36,904 nucleotides of DNA, taken from NCBI RefSeq assembly GCF_025060375.1, contig NZ_JANXCG010000082.1, forward strand, positions 1-36,904, in the 5' to 3' direction. A program made the position numbers and the translations under genes. Below are positions 8,446 to 17,180 of this stretch, in pieces. The stretch is from Meiothermus sp. (GTDB lineage: Bacteria > Deinococcota > Deinococci > Deinococcales > Thermaceae). Within the stretch, counting starts at the first letter, position 1. The number at the start of each line of letters is the position of its first letter. A model generated the notes under the pieces. The model was not told where the DNA came from, made no database searches, and saw only the letters and a program-made list of their open reading frames with translations.

Positions 8446-9015
8446 TTACCTGAGCTCGTCCTCGAGGTTTTCGAGCAGGCGCCGGGCTGGGTTGGTTTCC
8501 TCGGCCCTTTGAGCCTCCTCGTTCAGGCTGGGGTAGACCCGCCGCCCACCCCCGGTGCGCTCGAGCTGGGTCTGCATATCGCGCAGGTCAATGTAGCGGT
8601 CGCACTGGTTGCGAAGCTCGAGGTCCGTGAGCTCGGGCACCCCCAGGAGGTGGATCTCCTTGCCCATGGCCCGCAAGGCCGCAAGCGTATGGGCCAGGTC
8701 CCCCGAACCGCTGGCCAGCACGGCCCGCTCCCAGCGGGGTGCGGTGACCAGGAGGTCGGTAGCGATCATCGCCTCAAAACGGGGGTCGCCGTGGGTCTCC
8801 CGGCTGCGCACGGTGTAGCCCATAAAGACCAGGGCATCCAGGAACTTCTGTTGTCGCTCATCGTTGCTGTCGGTGACCGGAGCGTAGTAGAAGGCGTTGT
8901 ACAGCTCTTCAGGAGGGGCGAAGAGGCCGATTGCCTTCCGGTGGTCTATGTTCCACCCCAGACGCTTGGCCGCATCGTACATGTAGGAGCCGTCGATAAA
9001 CAAAGCCGTCCTCAT
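8446..9015 (-). CDS. NYN-domain protein (LabA/DUF88-like, PIN-fold)
   Basis: Protein of 189 aa with a PIN-fold NYN domain, a family of predicted metal-dependent RNases. The N-terminus RTALFIDGSYMYDAAKRLGW carries the first acidic residue (Asp8), and later come AMIATDLLV and LASGSGDLAHTLAALRAMG, the positions of the remaining acidic residues. A charged C-terminal tail (about residues 150-189, rich in Glu and Arg) follows. Start at ATG 9015, with AGGAAGAG about 6-8 nt upstream, so this gene has a classical leader. RNA processing or turnover is likely, but the substrate is unknown. Confidence 0.87.
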   Translation of the reverse strand: MRTALFIDGSYMYDAAKRLGWNIDHRKAIGLFAPPEELYNAFYYAPVTDSNDERQQKFLDALVFMGYTVRSRETHGDPRFEAMIATDLLVTAPRWERAVLASGSGDLAHTLAALRAMGKEIHLLGVPELTDLELRNQCDRYIDLRDMQTQLERTGGGRRVYPSLNEEAQRAEETNPARRLLENLEDELR

Positions 9016-9329
9016 CTCAGTTCTCTTCCTGTGGGCAGTGGGCTGCCCGTTCCGCAAAAGTAGCATGGTACCCCCTTGACGGCCAAAATACCATCCCCCG
9101 ATTTTCTGGGTACCACTGCGAGGGCCCCCCTTGCTCCGCCTAGACCATCATGCGACAGGAGGCCCTGGTTTCCAAGAACCCCAAGCTGCGTTGAGGGGGG
9201 TAGGCTGCCTTGGGGTTTTTGTCACGAAAACGGAATTTTTCCCCGTGCGGGTTTCTCAGGGCACAGGGTACCGACACCTCCCCGTGCGCGTTATCTGCAC
9301 CGGGTAAGGTTTTTTTCCAACGCCTTGAT
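9016..9329. other. Intergenic region with repeats and a terminator-like hairpin
   Basis: No gene is supported in these 314 bp. There is a 9-bp inverted repeat (AACCCCAAG 9177-9185 / CTTGGGGTT 9209-9217) with a 23-nt loop, running into TTTTT on the plus strand, where no plus-strand gene exists. A 10-mer TCCCCGTGCG occurs twice (9240-9249 and 9279-9288), and GGTACC occurs three times (9067, 9109, 9267). A weak promoter for the NYN gene may lie near 9060-9090. The region may be the remnant of a lost gene or repeat element. Confidence 0.4.
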
Positions 9330-10358
9330 TCAAACCTCCAGCACCACCTTGCCAAAAACCCGTCGCTCCTCTAAGAGGCGGTGTCCCTCAGCGGCGTTGG
9401 CTAGGGGCAGAATGCTCCCCAACACGGGCTTGAGACGGCCCTGGGCTACCCAGCGCAGGATGGGGTAGAGGCGGCTTTTGGAGGCCATGGTGGAGCCGAG
9501 GATGGTGAGCTGGCGGTAGAAGACGTGGGAGAGGGGGGTAGGGGCTTGGTAGCCTGAGGAGGCCCCCACCAGGCTGATGCGCCCACCCCAGGCAGTGGCC
9601 TTGATGACCCCTTCCCAGTAGGCTGCCCCGGTGTGGTCCACCACTGCGTCGGCCCCTTTGCCTCCGGTAAGGCGGCGCACCTCTTTGGACCAGTCGGGCT
9701 GGCTGTAGTTGACCACCTCATCCGCACCCAGGGCCCGCGCCTTTTCTAGCTTCTCCTCGCTTCCGGCTGCAGCGATAACCCGCGCCCCATACAGCTTGGC
9801 AATCTGTATGGCCGCCACAGAAACACCAGAGCCCGCGGCCATGACCAGCACGTCTTCGCCGGGCTTGACCTGGAGCTTATCCACCACCATCTGCCAGGCG
9901 GTGAGGAAGGTTAGGGGGACGGCCGCGGCCTCTGCAAAGCCCAGATTTTTTGGCTTGGGCAGCACGTTGACCACTGGAACCACCACAAGCTCTGCGTATC
10001 CACCCCAGCGGTGCTCGCCTAGGATCTGGTAGTCCGGGCAAAGGTTGTCCTGGCCGCTCAAGCAGCGTTCGCAGCGACCGCAGGAAACCCCTGGGTTCAC
10101 CACCACCTCCTCCCCAGGGACCACCCCTTGGGCGCCGGGCCCCACCGTCTCCACCACCCCAGCGATGTCGGAACCCAGGATGTGGGGCAGGGCCAGATTA
10201 GGAGCCGCCACCCCCTTGCGCACCCACAGGTCGAGGTGGTTCAGGGCCACGGCCCGGACGCGGACCCGCACCTCCCCAGGGCCCACCTCTGGCTCTTCAA
10301 TCTCGCCATAGCGCAGGACTTCCAAACCGCCCCGCCCTTCCATCCACACTGCTCGCAC
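9330..10358 (-). CDS. Zinc-containing MDR dehydrogenase / quinone oxidoreductase-like
   Basis: Medium-chain dehydrogenase/reductase of 342 aa. The N-terminal GroES-like domain holds the structural-zinc loop SCGRCERCLSGQDNLC. The Rossmann domain has GSGVSVAAIQIAK, and NYSQPDW and VDHTGA lie further on. The usual catalytic-zinc cysteine near residue 35-40 is replaced (ALNHLDLWVRKG), so it probably resembles quinone oxidoreductases or enoyl reductases, using NAD(P)H without a catalytic zinc. A GTG start at 10358 is preferred over TTG 10394 because similarity begins there and a -10 element lies 6 nt upstream. Substrate unknown. Confidence 0.9.
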   Translation of the reverse strand: MRAVWMEGRGGLEVLRYGEIEEPEVGPGEVRVRVRAVALNHLDLWVRKGVAAPNLALPHILGSDIAGVVETVGPGAQGVVPGEEVVVNPGVSCGRCERCLSGQDNLCPDYQILGEHRWGGYAELVVVPVVNVLPKPKNLGFAEAAAVPLTFLTAWQMVVDKLQVKPGEDVLVMAAGSGVSVAAIQIAKLYGARVIAAAGSEEKLEKARALGADEVVNYSQPDWSKEVRRLTGGKGADAVVDHTGAAYWEGVIKATAWGGRISLVGASSGYQAPTPLSHVFYRQLTILGSTMASKSRLYPILRWVAQGRLKPVLGSILPLANAAEGHRLLEERRVFGKVVLEV

Positions 10359-10364
10359 AGGGCG

Positions 10365-10395
10365 ATTCTGCCATCCTGCCCAAACTGAGGTCAAT
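10365..10395 (-). promoter_or_regulatory. Candidate promoter of the MDR dehydrogenase gene
   Basis: On the minus strand TTGACC (10395-10390), an 18-nt spacer and CAGAAT (10370-10365) form a -35/-10 pair, with TGG directly before the -10 hexamer. Only 6 nt separate the -10 from the GTG at 10358, so the mRNA should be leaderless. The -35 element overlaps the upstream side of the divergent yceH promoter. Confidence 0.6.
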
Positions 10396-10399
10396 CGGC

Positions 10400-10405
10400 T
10401 ATATT
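10400..10405 (+). promoter_or_regulatory. Candidate leaderless -10 element for the yceH gene
   Basis: TATATT is followed by TGCTCC and the GTG at 10412, a 6-nt gap without a Shine-Dalgarno sequence. It lies 5 bp from the -35 of the divergent dehydrogenase promoter. Confidence 0.55.
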
Positions 10406-10411
10406 TGCTCC

Positions 10412-11026
10412 GTGGAGCCTCTTTCCGAAATTGAGGTGCGGGTGCTGGGAACCCTTGTCGAGAAACAGTTTGCCACCCCTGAACACTACCCTCTGACGGA
10501 GAACGCGGTGCGGTTAGGGGCCAACCAGAAGAGCAACCGGAACCCGGTGATGAACCTGAGCGAGAAGGAGGTGCGGGAAGCCCTGGACTCCCTGCAGCGC
10601 AGGCGGCTTTGCGGGATGTTCCGGGAGCCCGGGGCTCGAGCCCCTAAGTACCGGCAGTTTTTGGACCGGGAGTACAGGTTGACCCCTGCCGCAACCGTTC
10701 TGCTGGCCTTGCTGATGCTTCGGGGCCCGCAGACCCTGGGGGAGTTGCGGGCTCGAGCCGAGAGCATGAACCAGCGGTTTGCCTCCTTGCAGGAAGTGGA
10801 GGCCGTGCTGGAGGGTCTCATAGAGCACGCCCCTCACCCCTTGGTGGTGCGCCTGGAGCGGCGGCCGGGGGAGCGGGAGGCTCGCTACGCCCACCTTCTG
10901 GCCGGCCCTCCCAGCTTTCCGGTTCCTCTAGAGGCTAAAGGTGAGCTGGAAGCACGCCTGGAGGCCCTCGAGGCCGAGGTAAGGGAGTTGCGAAGCCTGG
11001 TGGAGGCTCTAAGAAAGGGGAAATAG
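10412..11026 (+). CDS. YceH/DUF480 family protein
   Basis: Conserved bacterial protein of 204 aa. It starts EPLSEIEVRVLGTLVEKQFATPEHYPLTE in essence, the family hallmark, then has the stretch GANQKSNRNPVM and two winged-helix-like halves (about residues 1-85 and 90-175). The end is a glutamate/leucine-rich heptad segment (about 178-202), likely a short coiled coil. The family's function is not established; the fold suggests nucleic-acid binding. It begins with GTG and probably has a leaderless transcript. It stands alone between a divergent dehydrogenase and the ligase-like gene. Confidence 0.9.
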   Translation: MEPLSEIEVRVLGTLVEKQFATPEHYPLTENAVRLGANQKSNRNPVMNLSEKEVREALDSLQRRRLCGMFREPGARAPKYRQFLDREYRLTPAATVLLALLMLRGPQTLGELRARAESMNQRFASLQEVEAVLEGLIEHAPHPLVVRLERRPGEREARYAHLLAGPPSFPVPLEAKGELEARLEALEAEVRELRSLVEALRKGK

Positions 11027-11068
11027 AGGCCCGCGCTCCTGTTTGGCGAGGGTTTAGAGGTTGGGGGA

Positions 11069-11074
11069 TATAAT
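11069..11074 (+). promoter_or_regulatory. Consensus -10 element upstream of the ligase-like gene
   Basis: A perfect TATAAT lies 27 nt before the ATG at 11102, and GAGGAG sits about 6 nt before the start. This gives a short conventional leader with a Shine-Dalgarno site, unlike several neighbours. No clear -35 is visible. Confidence 0.55.
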
Positions 11075-11101
11075 CTTGGGGACCAAAGCGAGGAGCCCCC
11101 T

Positions 11102-12241
11102 ATGGACAGAGTTCAGCGCTTGAGAACGGTTGTCGCCGCTGCGCAAAGGCACCCTGTTTACGCCGAGAAGCTAAGGCAGGTGGATGTTGACGCCCTAACC
11201 CCAGAGGGCCTCACCCGGCTTCCCCTGACCACCCGCCAGGACTGGCTGGCCTACCTGCAGGCTAACCCGCGGCCTCCCCAAGGGGCTGCGCTGATGCACC
11301 TGACCCCCAGCCCAGCTATGGGTTGGATGCCCGAGTACCTTTCTGCCGAGGATGTGGCCTACCAGGCCGAAGCCCTGGCGGCCCAGATGCGCCGGCTGGG
11401 AGTTGCAGGGAAGAGGGTGTTGGTGGCCTTTGGCTACCACGTCTTCGCTGGTGGGTGGCTTTTCCATGAGGCCCTGCAGCGGGCTGGGGCTATGGTGTTG
11501 CCCCACGGGCCCGGGGAGGCTGAGCGCATAGCCCAGCTTCAGCGGCAGTATGGCTTTGAGGTTCTGGTCTCCAACCCCAGCTTCGCAATGAAGGTGGCCC
11601 AGGCTGGGGGGCGCTTTGAGCTTTTGATGGCTGGTGGGGAGCCCTTCACTTCGGTGCCCGGATACCGGGAGCGGCTCGAGCAGGCCATAGGGGGGGTGGC
11701 GGTGGACGCCTACGGCACCTCCGAGCTGGGGGTGGTGGCCGGGGAGGGCTTGGAGAAGGATGGGCTTTGGGAGATACCCGAGATGGCGGTCTTGGAGGTC
11801 ATAGACCCCGAGACCCTGGAGCCCACCCCTGAGGGGGAGAAGGGCGAGCTGGTGGTGACCTCCCTCTCCCGCACCCTGATGCCCATGATTCGCTTCCGCA
11901 CGGGCGACTTGGCGGTGGTGAGCCGTCGTGGGGGAAGGGTTTGCCTGCCCAAGGGGGTGATTGGCCGCACCGACCTGATGGTCAAGGTCAAGGGGGTCAA
12001 GCTCTACCCCACCGAGCTGGCTCCGCTGTTGATGGCCTTTGGGATTGATCCGCGGGGTGGGGCCCAGGTGGTGGTGGAGACCAAAGAAGGCGGCACCGAC
12101 CGGCTCATTTTGCGCATCAAGGCCGAGTCGGTTCCGCCCCAGCTTGGCCCCGCCCTGCAGCAGGCTACGGGCATCCGCATTGATGAGATACAGGCCGACC
12201 CTGCCCTGGAGGGCCCGCCCTTGGTGGACAGACGCTACTGA
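11102..12241 (+). CDS. Phenylacetate-CoA-ligase-like AMP-binding protein
   Basis: Protein of 379 aa related to PaaK-type adenylate-forming enzymes, which activate a carboxylate with ATP and pass it to CoA. Recognisable parts are AYGTSELG (A5), RFRTGDLA (A7) and GRTDLMVKVKGVKLYP (A8). The phosphate-binding loop near residues 66-75, normally a Ser/Thr-Gly-rich motif, reads LTPSPAMGWM and is degenerate. The protein is also shorter than typical PaaK (about 430 aa). It may have altered chemistry or be a divergent subfamily. Start ATG with a good GAGGAG site. It is separated from the nuo operon by 216 bp. Confidence 0.8.
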   Translation: MDRVQRLRTVVAAAQRHPVYAEKLRQVDVDALTPEGLTRLPLTTRQDWLAYLQANPRPPQGAALMHLTPSPAMGWMPEYLSAEDVAYQAEALAAQMRRLGVAGKRVLVAFGYHVFAGGWLFHEALQRAGAMVLPHGPGEAERIAQLQRQYGFEVLVSNPSFAMKVAQAGGRFELLMAGGEPFTSVPGYRERLEQAIGGVAVDAYGTSELGVVAGEGLEKDGLWEIPEMAVLEVIDPETLEPTPEGEKGELVVTSLSRTLMPMIRFRTGDLAVVSRRGGRVCLPKGVIGRTDLMVKVKGVKLYPTELAPLLMAFGIDPRGGAQVVVETKEGGTDRLILRIKAESVPPQLGPALQQATGIRIDEIQADPALEGPPLVDRRY

Positions 12242-12322
12242 TGCGAATGGAGCTCCCCAGGGCTGAGACGGCTTGGCCCAGGGGCGCTGCGGTTGCCGGG
12301 CGCGGTGTCTGGCTTGGGGTGA

Positions 12323-12352
12323 TTGCTGGAAATTTTGGAACGGGGCCATACT
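12323..12352 (+). promoter_or_regulatory. Candidate promoter of the nuo operon
   Basis: TTGCTG (12323-12328), an 18-nt spacer and CATACT (12347-12352) form the best -35/-10 pair in the 216-bp gap before nuoA. Transcription would start near 12359, leaving a leader of about 100 nt. A perfect palindrome begins immediately after the predicted start. Confidence 0.5.
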
Positions 12353-12360
12353 TTTGCCGG

Positions 12361-12377
12361 CTTACAAAGGTTGTAAG
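12361..12377. promoter_or_regulatory. Palindromic candidate operator upstream of nuoA
   Basis: CTTACAA-AGG-TTGTAAG is a perfect 7-bp inverted repeat with a 3-nt centre, 9 nt after the predicted -10 element and 80 nt before nuoA. This position suits a repressor. Its half-sites face the opposite way from the Rex redox-repressor consensus (TTGTG...CACAA), so Rex is not the obvious ligand. It could also form a small RNA hairpin. Confidence 0.5.
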
Positions 12378-12457
12378 ATGTGGGCGGCGTAGGGAAGCTC
12401 GAGCCGCTTTGCCCGACTTCGTGAAGGTTGGCACGAGGATTCCCCCCGAGGAGGCAC

Positions 12458-12817
12458 ATGTCACCGATTACCGAGTATCAAGCAGTGCTGGTTTACCTGG
12501 CGGTTGCGGTTGGAATCGCGGTGCTGGCGACGGTGGTGGGGGCTCTCTTAGGCCCGAAGAAGGGAGGCCGGGCCAAGCTCATGCCGTATGAGTCCGGCAA
12601 TGACCCCGCAGGTGAGGTCAGGCGGTTTCCGGTGCACTTCTACGCGGTGGCCATGCTCTTCATCATCTTTGATGTGGAGGTGGCCTTTCTGTGGCCCTAT
12701 GCGGTGAGCGCAGGTACTTTAGGAGTGGTAGGCTTCGTGGGCCTGCTCATCTTCACCCTGTTGCTTCTGGTGGGGTTTTTGTACGAGTGGTACAAGGGTG
12801 TTTTGAAGTGGCGTTAG
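12458..12817 (+). CDS. nuoA: NADH-quinone oxidoreductase subunit A (Nqo7-like)
   Basis: Small membrane subunit of complex I, 119 aa, the same length as Thermus Nqo7. It has three membrane helices (about residues 8-30, 60-83 and 88-110) and the conserved loop [19 protein letters not shown] before helix 2, which lies near the quinone chamber. [10 protein letters not shown] is the acidic helix-2 motif. The ATG at 12458 is fixed by GAGGAGG 4 nt upstream; earlier in-frame codons lack conservation. First gene of the 14-gene nuo operon. Confidence 0.97.
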   Translation: MSPITEYQAVLVYLAVAVGIAVLATVVGALLGPKKGGRAKLMPYESGNDPAGEVRRFPVHFYAVAMLFIIFDVEVAFLWPYAVSAGTLGVVGFVGLLIFTLLLLVGFLYEWYKGVLKWR

Positions 12818-12839
12818 CGGTCCTCTGTGGGGGAGGTTT

Positions 12840-13379
12840 ATGGCAACCCTGACCGACCTGTTCACCAAAGACGTTCAGGAGCTCGAGAACGCGGGTGTTC
12901 TTTTCACAACGCTGGAAAAGCTCATCGCCTGGGGACGGTCCAACAGCTTGTGGCCGGCTACCTTTGGCCTGGCCTGTTGCGCCATTGAGATGATGGCCTC
13001 TACCAACTCCAGAAACGACCTGTCCCGCTTCGGTTCGGAGGTCTTCAGGGCCTCGCCCCGGCAGGCCGATGTGATGATCGTAGCCGGGCGGCTCTCCAAG
13101 AAGATGGCCCCGGTGATGCGGCGCGTCTACGACCAGATGCCCGATCCTAAGTGGGTGATCTCCATGGGGGCCTGCGCCTCTTCGGGCGGTATGTTCAACA
13201 ACTACGCGATCGTGCAGAACGTGGACAGCGTGGTGCCGGTGGACGTCTTCGTGCCGGGCTGCCCGCCTCGGCCGGAGGCGCTCATCTACGCGGTGATGCA
13301 GCTTCAGAAGAAAATTCAGGGGAAGGCCCGCGACGAGCAGGGCCGCAAGCTCCCCAAGGTGGAGGCCTGGACGCGCTAG
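12840..13379 (+). CDS. nuoB: NADH-quinone oxidoreductase subunit B (Nqo6-like)
   Basis: Peripheral-arm subunit of 179 aa that carries cluster N2, the last iron-sulfur centre before quinone. All four ligands are present: Cys46-Cys47 in FGLACCAIE, Cys112 in MGACASSGG and Cys141 in PGCPPRPE. The start follows GGGGGAGG by 4-6 nt. It lies between nuoA and nuoC with gaps of 22 and 9 nt. Confidence 0.98.
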   Translation: MATLTDLFTKDVQELENAGVLFTTLEKLIAWGRSNSLWPATFGLACCAIEMMASTNSRNDLSRFGSEVFRASPRQADVMIVAGRLSKKMAPVMRRVYDQMPDPKWVISMGACASSGGMFNNYAIVQNVDSVVPVDVFVPGCPPRPEALIYAVMQLQKKIQGKARDEQGRKLPKVEAWTR

Positions 13380-13388
13380 GGGTGGAGC

Positions 13389-14012
13389 ATGCGCAGACTG
13401 GAAGAGCTCAAGCAGGAGGCGCGGGCTAGAGGTTGGGCAGTGGAGGAAGCCCACGGCAGCACCTGGGTGGTGGTGCCCCGGGCAGAGCTAAAGCCCCTTA
13501 TGGCCGAGCTCAAAGCCCGGGGATGGAACTACCTGGCGGACATCGTGGGGATAGACTACCTTACCTACCCTGAGAGGAAGCCCGAGCGCTTCTCGGTGGT
13601 CTACGAGCTGGTCTCGCTCCCGGGCTACAAGGAAGGGGACGGCAGCCGGGTTTTCATCCGGGTCTACGTTCCCGAGCAAGACCCCAGGCTGCCTACCCTC
13701 ACCGACCTCTGGCGGGGGGCCGATTTCCTGGAGCGGGAGGTGTACGATATGTTCGGCATCCGGTTTGAGGGGCACCCTGACCTGCGCAAGATTCTCACCC
13801 CCGAGGACCTCGAGGGCCACCCCCTGCGCAAGGACTTTCCCTTGGGTGAGACCCCAACCCTTTTCAAGGAGGGGCGCTTCATTGACCCCGAGGCCTTCCG
13901 CGCGGGGTTGGCCGGCAACAAGCCCGGCCTTACCGGCTGGCGTGGCGGCACCCGCAAAGGGTACAGTGAGGTGGCCGCCGAGGTGCAGAAAGCCATCAAG
14001 GGAGGCAGCTAA
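13389..14012 (+). CDS. nuoC: NADH-quinone oxidoreductase subunit C (Nqo5-like)
   Basis: Peripheral-arm 30-kDa subunit, 207 aa, the same length as Thermus Nqo5. It has no cofactor and docks with NuoD. The family signature is clear at [19 protein letters not shown] (about residues 117-135), then [16 protein letters not shown] precedes the ATG. Its TAA shares one base with the nuoD start (TAATG), so translation is coupled. NuoC and NuoD are separate here, unlike the fused NuoCD of E. coli. Confidence 0.97.
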   Translation: MRRLEELKQEARARGWAVEEAHGSTWVVVPRAELKPLMAELKARGWNYLADIVGIDYLTYPERKPERFSVVYELVSLPGYKEGDGSRVFIRVYVPEQDPRLPTLTDLWRGADFLEREVYDMFGIRFEGHPDLRKILTPEDLEGHPLRKDFPLGETPTLFKEGRFIDPEAFRAGLAGNKPGLTGWRGGTRKGYSEVAAEVQKAIKGGS

Positions 14013-15259
14013 TGGTACGTGACCCGGCCAAGCTCCACAGCCCCTCGGTGGAAGCCTACGAAATTTCCGATGCTCCAGAGCTCAAGTCCGAGGTGATGAC
14101 CCTGAACGTGGGCCCGCAACACCCCTCCACGCACGGGGTGTTGCGGGTGGTGGTCGACCTCTCGGGGGAGCAGATTCTGCGCCTTACCCCCCACATCGGC
14201 TACCTGCACACCGGGTTTGAGAAGAACATGGAGCACCGCACCTACACCCAGTGCCTCACCTACACCCCCCGCATGGACTACCTGCACAGCTTCGCCCACG
14301 ACCTGGCCTACGCCTTGGCGGTGGAGAAGCTGGTGGGGGCCGAGGTGCCCCCCAGGGCAGAGACCATCCGGGTAATGCTCAACGAACTCTCGCGCATTGC
14401 CTCTCACCTGGTCTTTTTGGGAACCGGCCTTCTGGACTTCGGGGCCCTTACCCCTTTCTTCTACGCCTTCCGCGAGCGTGAGGCGGTGCTGGACCTCTTT
14501 GAGTGGGTTTCAGGTCAGCGCTTCCACCACAACTACATCCGCATCGGTGGTCTAAAGGAGGACTTGCCGCCAGAGTTCTTGGGAGAGGTTAAAAAGTTCA
14601 TCGCCCAGATGCCCTACCGGATCGACGAATACGAGGCCCTCTTTCGGGAAAGCCCCATCTTCTACGAGCGGGCCCGGGGGGTGGCGGTGATTCCCCCGGA
14701 GGACGCCATTAACCTCTCCCTCACCGGGGGAAGCCTCCGGGCCTCGGGGGTGGATTACGACGTGCGCAAGGCCTACCCCTACTCGGGCTATGAGACGTAC
14801 AAGTTTGACGTGCCGGTCCTCTATGGGGGGGATGTCTACGACCGGATGATCATCCGCATCCTCGAGATGCGCGAGTCGGTCAAGATCATTCAGCAGGCGG
14901 TGGAGCGGCTCGAGGCGATGGGCCCGGGCCCCGTACGCGACCCCAACCCGCAGATTTCTCTGCCGCCGCGGCATCTGCTGGAGACCTCAATGGAGGCGGT
15001 TATCTACCACTTCAAGCTGGTGACCGAGGGCTTCCACCCGGCCTTGGGAGAGGTGTATGTGCCCACCGAGAGCGCAAGGGGGGAGCTGGGTTACTACATC
15101 ATCTCTGACGGGGGCTCGATGCCCTACCGGGTCAAGGTGCGCGCGCCCAGCTTCGTCAACCTGCAGAGCCTCTCCTTTGCCTGCAAGGGCGTTCAGATGG
15201 CGGACATGGTGGTGGTCATTGCCTCGCTTGACCCGGTGATGGGGGATGTGGACCGGTAG
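14012..15259 (+). CDS. nuoD: NADH-quinone oxidoreductase subunit D (Nqo4-like)
   Basis: 49-kDa subunit, 415 aa, related to the large subunit of NiFe hydrogenases but without the metal site. With NuoB it forms the quinone headgroup pocket. [12 protein letters not shown] (about residues 34-45) and [11 protein letters not shown] (84-94) are conserved; His41 and Tyr90 appear to match the quinone-binding His and Tyr of Thermus Nqo4. The C-terminus ends [11 protein letters not shown], as in the family. It starts one base inside the nuoC stop. A 41-nt gap with GGAGG sites leads to nuoE. Confidence 0.98.
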   Translation: MVRDPAKLHSPSVEAYEISDAPELKSEVMTLNVGPQHPSTHGVLRVVVDLSGEQILRLTPHIGYLHTGFEKNMEHRTYTQCLTYTPRMDYLHSFAHDLAYALAVEKLVGAEVPPRAETIRVMLNELSRIASHLVFLGTGLLDFGALTPFFYAFREREAVLDLFEWVSGQRFHHNYIRIGGLKEDLPPEFLGEVKKFIAQMPYRIDEYEALFRESPIFYERARGVAVIPPEDAINLSLTGGSLRASGVDYDVRKAYPYSGYETYKFDVPVLYGGDVYDRMIIRILEMRESVKIIQQAVERLEAMGPGPVRDPNPQISLPPRHLLETSMEAVIYHFKLVTEGFHPALGEVYVPTESARGELGYYIISDGGSMPYRVKVRAPSFVNLQSLSFACKGVQMADMVVVIASLDPVMGDVDR

Positions 15260-15300
15260 GGCCGCTTTGGGTAGAGGCGCGGAGGAGGCTGGAGGTAAGC

Positions 15301-15864
15301 GTGGGATTTTTCGACGACAAGCAGGAATGGTTGCGTGAGGTCTTCGCCCAGTACCCGGACACACCCCAAGGGCGGCGGGCGGCCATTATGCCCATGCTGC
15401 GCAGGGTTCAGCAGGAGGAGGGTTGGGTCTCCCCCGAGCGTCAGGAGGAGATAGGGCGCATTTTGGGCATCACCGCCACCGAGGTGGCTGGGGTGATGAG
15501 CTTTTACAGCTACTACCAGGCCCTGCCCACGGGAAGGTACCACATCCAGGTTTGCGCCACCCTTTCCTGCGCCATTGGGGGCGCCGATGAGCTTTGGGAT
15601 GAGTTGGTGGCTGAGCTTGGAATTCTGCGGGGCGAGGTGACCCCAGACGGGCTCTTCAGCATCCAGAAGGTGGAGTGTCTGGGAAGCTGCCACACCGCGC
15701 CGGTGCTCCAGGTCAACGACGAGCCTTACGTGGAATGCGTGACCAAGGCCCGCCTGAAGGCCCTGCTGGAAGGGCTTAGGTCCGGGAAGCGGCTGGAGGA
15801 GATCGAGCTTCCGGGCAAGGTGGGCCACGAGGTGCATGTGCGAGGGGATGAGGTGAGCGCATGA
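15301..15864 (+). CDS. nuoE: NADH-quinone oxidoreductase subunit E (Nqo2-like)
   Basis: 24-kDa subunit of the NADH-dehydrogenase module, 187 aa, with a thioredoxin-like domain binding the 2Fe-2S cluster N1a. The ligands are Cys85 and Cys90 (CATLSC) and Cys126 and Cys130 (CLGSC). An N-terminal helical bundle spans about residues 1-75. The start codon is GTG, preceded by GGAGGTAAGC. Its stop overlaps the nuoF start (ATGA). Confidence 0.97.
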   Translation: MGFFDDKQEWLREVFAQYPDTPQGRRAAIMPMLRRVQQEEGWVSPERQEEIGRILGITATEVAGVMSFYSYYQALPTGRYHIQVCATLSCAIGGADELWDELVAELGILRGEVTPDGLFSIQKVECLGSCHTAPVLQVNDEPYVECVTKARLKALLEGLRSGKRLEEIELPGKVGHEVHVRGDEVSA

Positions 15865-17177
15865 ACGGACCCATCGTGAGCGGAAAGGACCCGCGTTTTG
15901 AGAAGACCCTGTACAGGCACGTGGGCCGGCCAGGCTCCTGGACGCTGGAGTACTACCTGGCCCACGGCGGCTACCAGGCCGCCCGCAAGGCCATCGCCCA
16001 GGGTCGCGACTGGGTGGTGGAGGAGGTCAAGAAGTCCGGGCTGCGCGGCCGAGGAGGTGCGGGCTTTCCCACCGGCCTCAAGTGGAGCTTCATGCCCAAG
16101 GACTCCGGCAAGCAACACTACATCATCTGCAACGCCGATGAGTCGGAGCCGGGCAGCTTCAAGGACCGCTACCTGATGGAGGACGACCCCCACCAGCTCA
16201 TCGAGGGGATGCTCATCGCCGGGGTGGGTATTGGCGCCACCAAGGGCTACATCTACATCCGGGGGGAGTACCGCCGGGCCTACGACCGGTTGGTGACGGC
16301 CATCCGGGAGGCCTACGCCGCAGGGTATCTGGGCCCGGATGTGATGGGGACCGGCTTCAGCTTCGACCTCTACGTGCACCGGGGGGCGGGGGCCTATATC
16401 TGCGGGGAGGAGACGGCGCTCATGAACTCCCTCGAGGGCCTCCGGGCCAACCCCCGCATGAAGCCCCCCTTCCCCGCCCAGGCCGGCCTTTGGGGCATGC
16501 CCACCACCATCAACAACGTGGAGACCCTTTGCTCGGTGGTGCACATCATCGAGCGCGGGGCCGACTGGTTTGCCAGCATGGGTACGGAGAAGTCCAAGGG
16601 GCACAAACTCTACCAGGTCTCGGGGCCCTTCAGGCGCCCTGGTGTGTACGAGCTGCCCATGGGCACCACCTTTCGCGAGCTCCTGTTTGACTGGGCGGGT
16701 GGTCCTACCGAGCCCATCCAGGCCATCATCCCTGGGGGTTCCTCCTGCCCACCTCTGCCCTGGACAGACGAGGTCTTGGATACCCCCATGGACTACGAGT
16801 CGTTGGCGGCCCGAGGCTCGCTCTTGGGCACCGGAGGGGTGATTGGCATCCCAGCCCGGATGAGCATGGTGGACGCGATGTGGAACGTGACCCGCTTCTA
16901 CGGGCACGAGTCCTGCGGCAAGTGCACCCCCTGCCGCGAGGGGGTCTCGGGCTGGATGGTGGCCCTCTTCGAGAAGCTGGGCACTGGCCGAGGAGAGAAG
17001 GGGGATGTGGAGTTGCTGGAAAGCCTTCTGGACCAGATTGAGGGCCGCAGCTTCTGCGCCTTGGCCGACGCGGCCTGCTGGCCGGTGCGGGGTAGCCTCA
17101 AGCACTTCCGCCAGCAGTTTGTGGAGCTGGTGGAGAACCCGCGGCCGCTGGAGCGCCAGGGGAGCTTCTGGAGGTAG
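15861..17177 (+). CDS. nuoF: NADH-quinone oxidoreductase subunit F (Nqo1-like)
   Basis: 51-kDa catalytic subunit, 438 aa, where NADH passes a hydride to FMN. The FMN/NADH glycine-rich segment is [15 protein letters not shown] (residues 61-75), followed by [13 protein letters not shown] and the second loop [13 protein letters not shown] (176-188). Cluster N3 ligands are Cys352, Cys355 and Cys358 ([11 protein letters not shown]) and Cys399 (SFCALAD). Size matches Thermus Nqo1. It overlaps nuoE by 4 nt and ends 3 nt before nuoG. Confidence 0.98.
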   Translation: MNGPIVSGKDPRFEKTLYRHVGRPGSWTLEYYLAHGGYQAARKAIAQGRDWVVEEVKKSGLRGRGGAGFPTGLKWSFMPKDSGKQHYIICNADESEPGSFKDRYLMEDDPHQLIEGMLIAGVGIGATKGYIYIRGEYRRAYDRLVTAIREAYAAGYLGPDVMGTGFSFDLYVHRGAGAYICGEETALMNSLEGLRANPRMKPPFPAQAGLWGMPTTINNVETLCSVVHIIERGADWFASMGTEKSKGHKLYQVSGPFRRPGVYELPMGTTFRELLFDWAGGPTEPIQAIIPGGSSCPPLPWTDEVLDTPMDYESLAARGSLLGTGGVIGIPARMSMVDAMWNVTRFYGHESCGKCTPCREGVSGWMVALFEKLGTGRGEKGDVELLESLLDQIEGRSFCALADAACWPVRGSLKHFRQQFVELVENPRPLERQGSFWR

Positions 17178-17180
17178 GGC

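Noticed and set aside
12361-12377. Rex binding site upstream of nuoA
   Set aside because: Rex sites read TTGTG outward to CACAA. Here the half-sites are reversed (TACAA then TTGTA), so the match fails.
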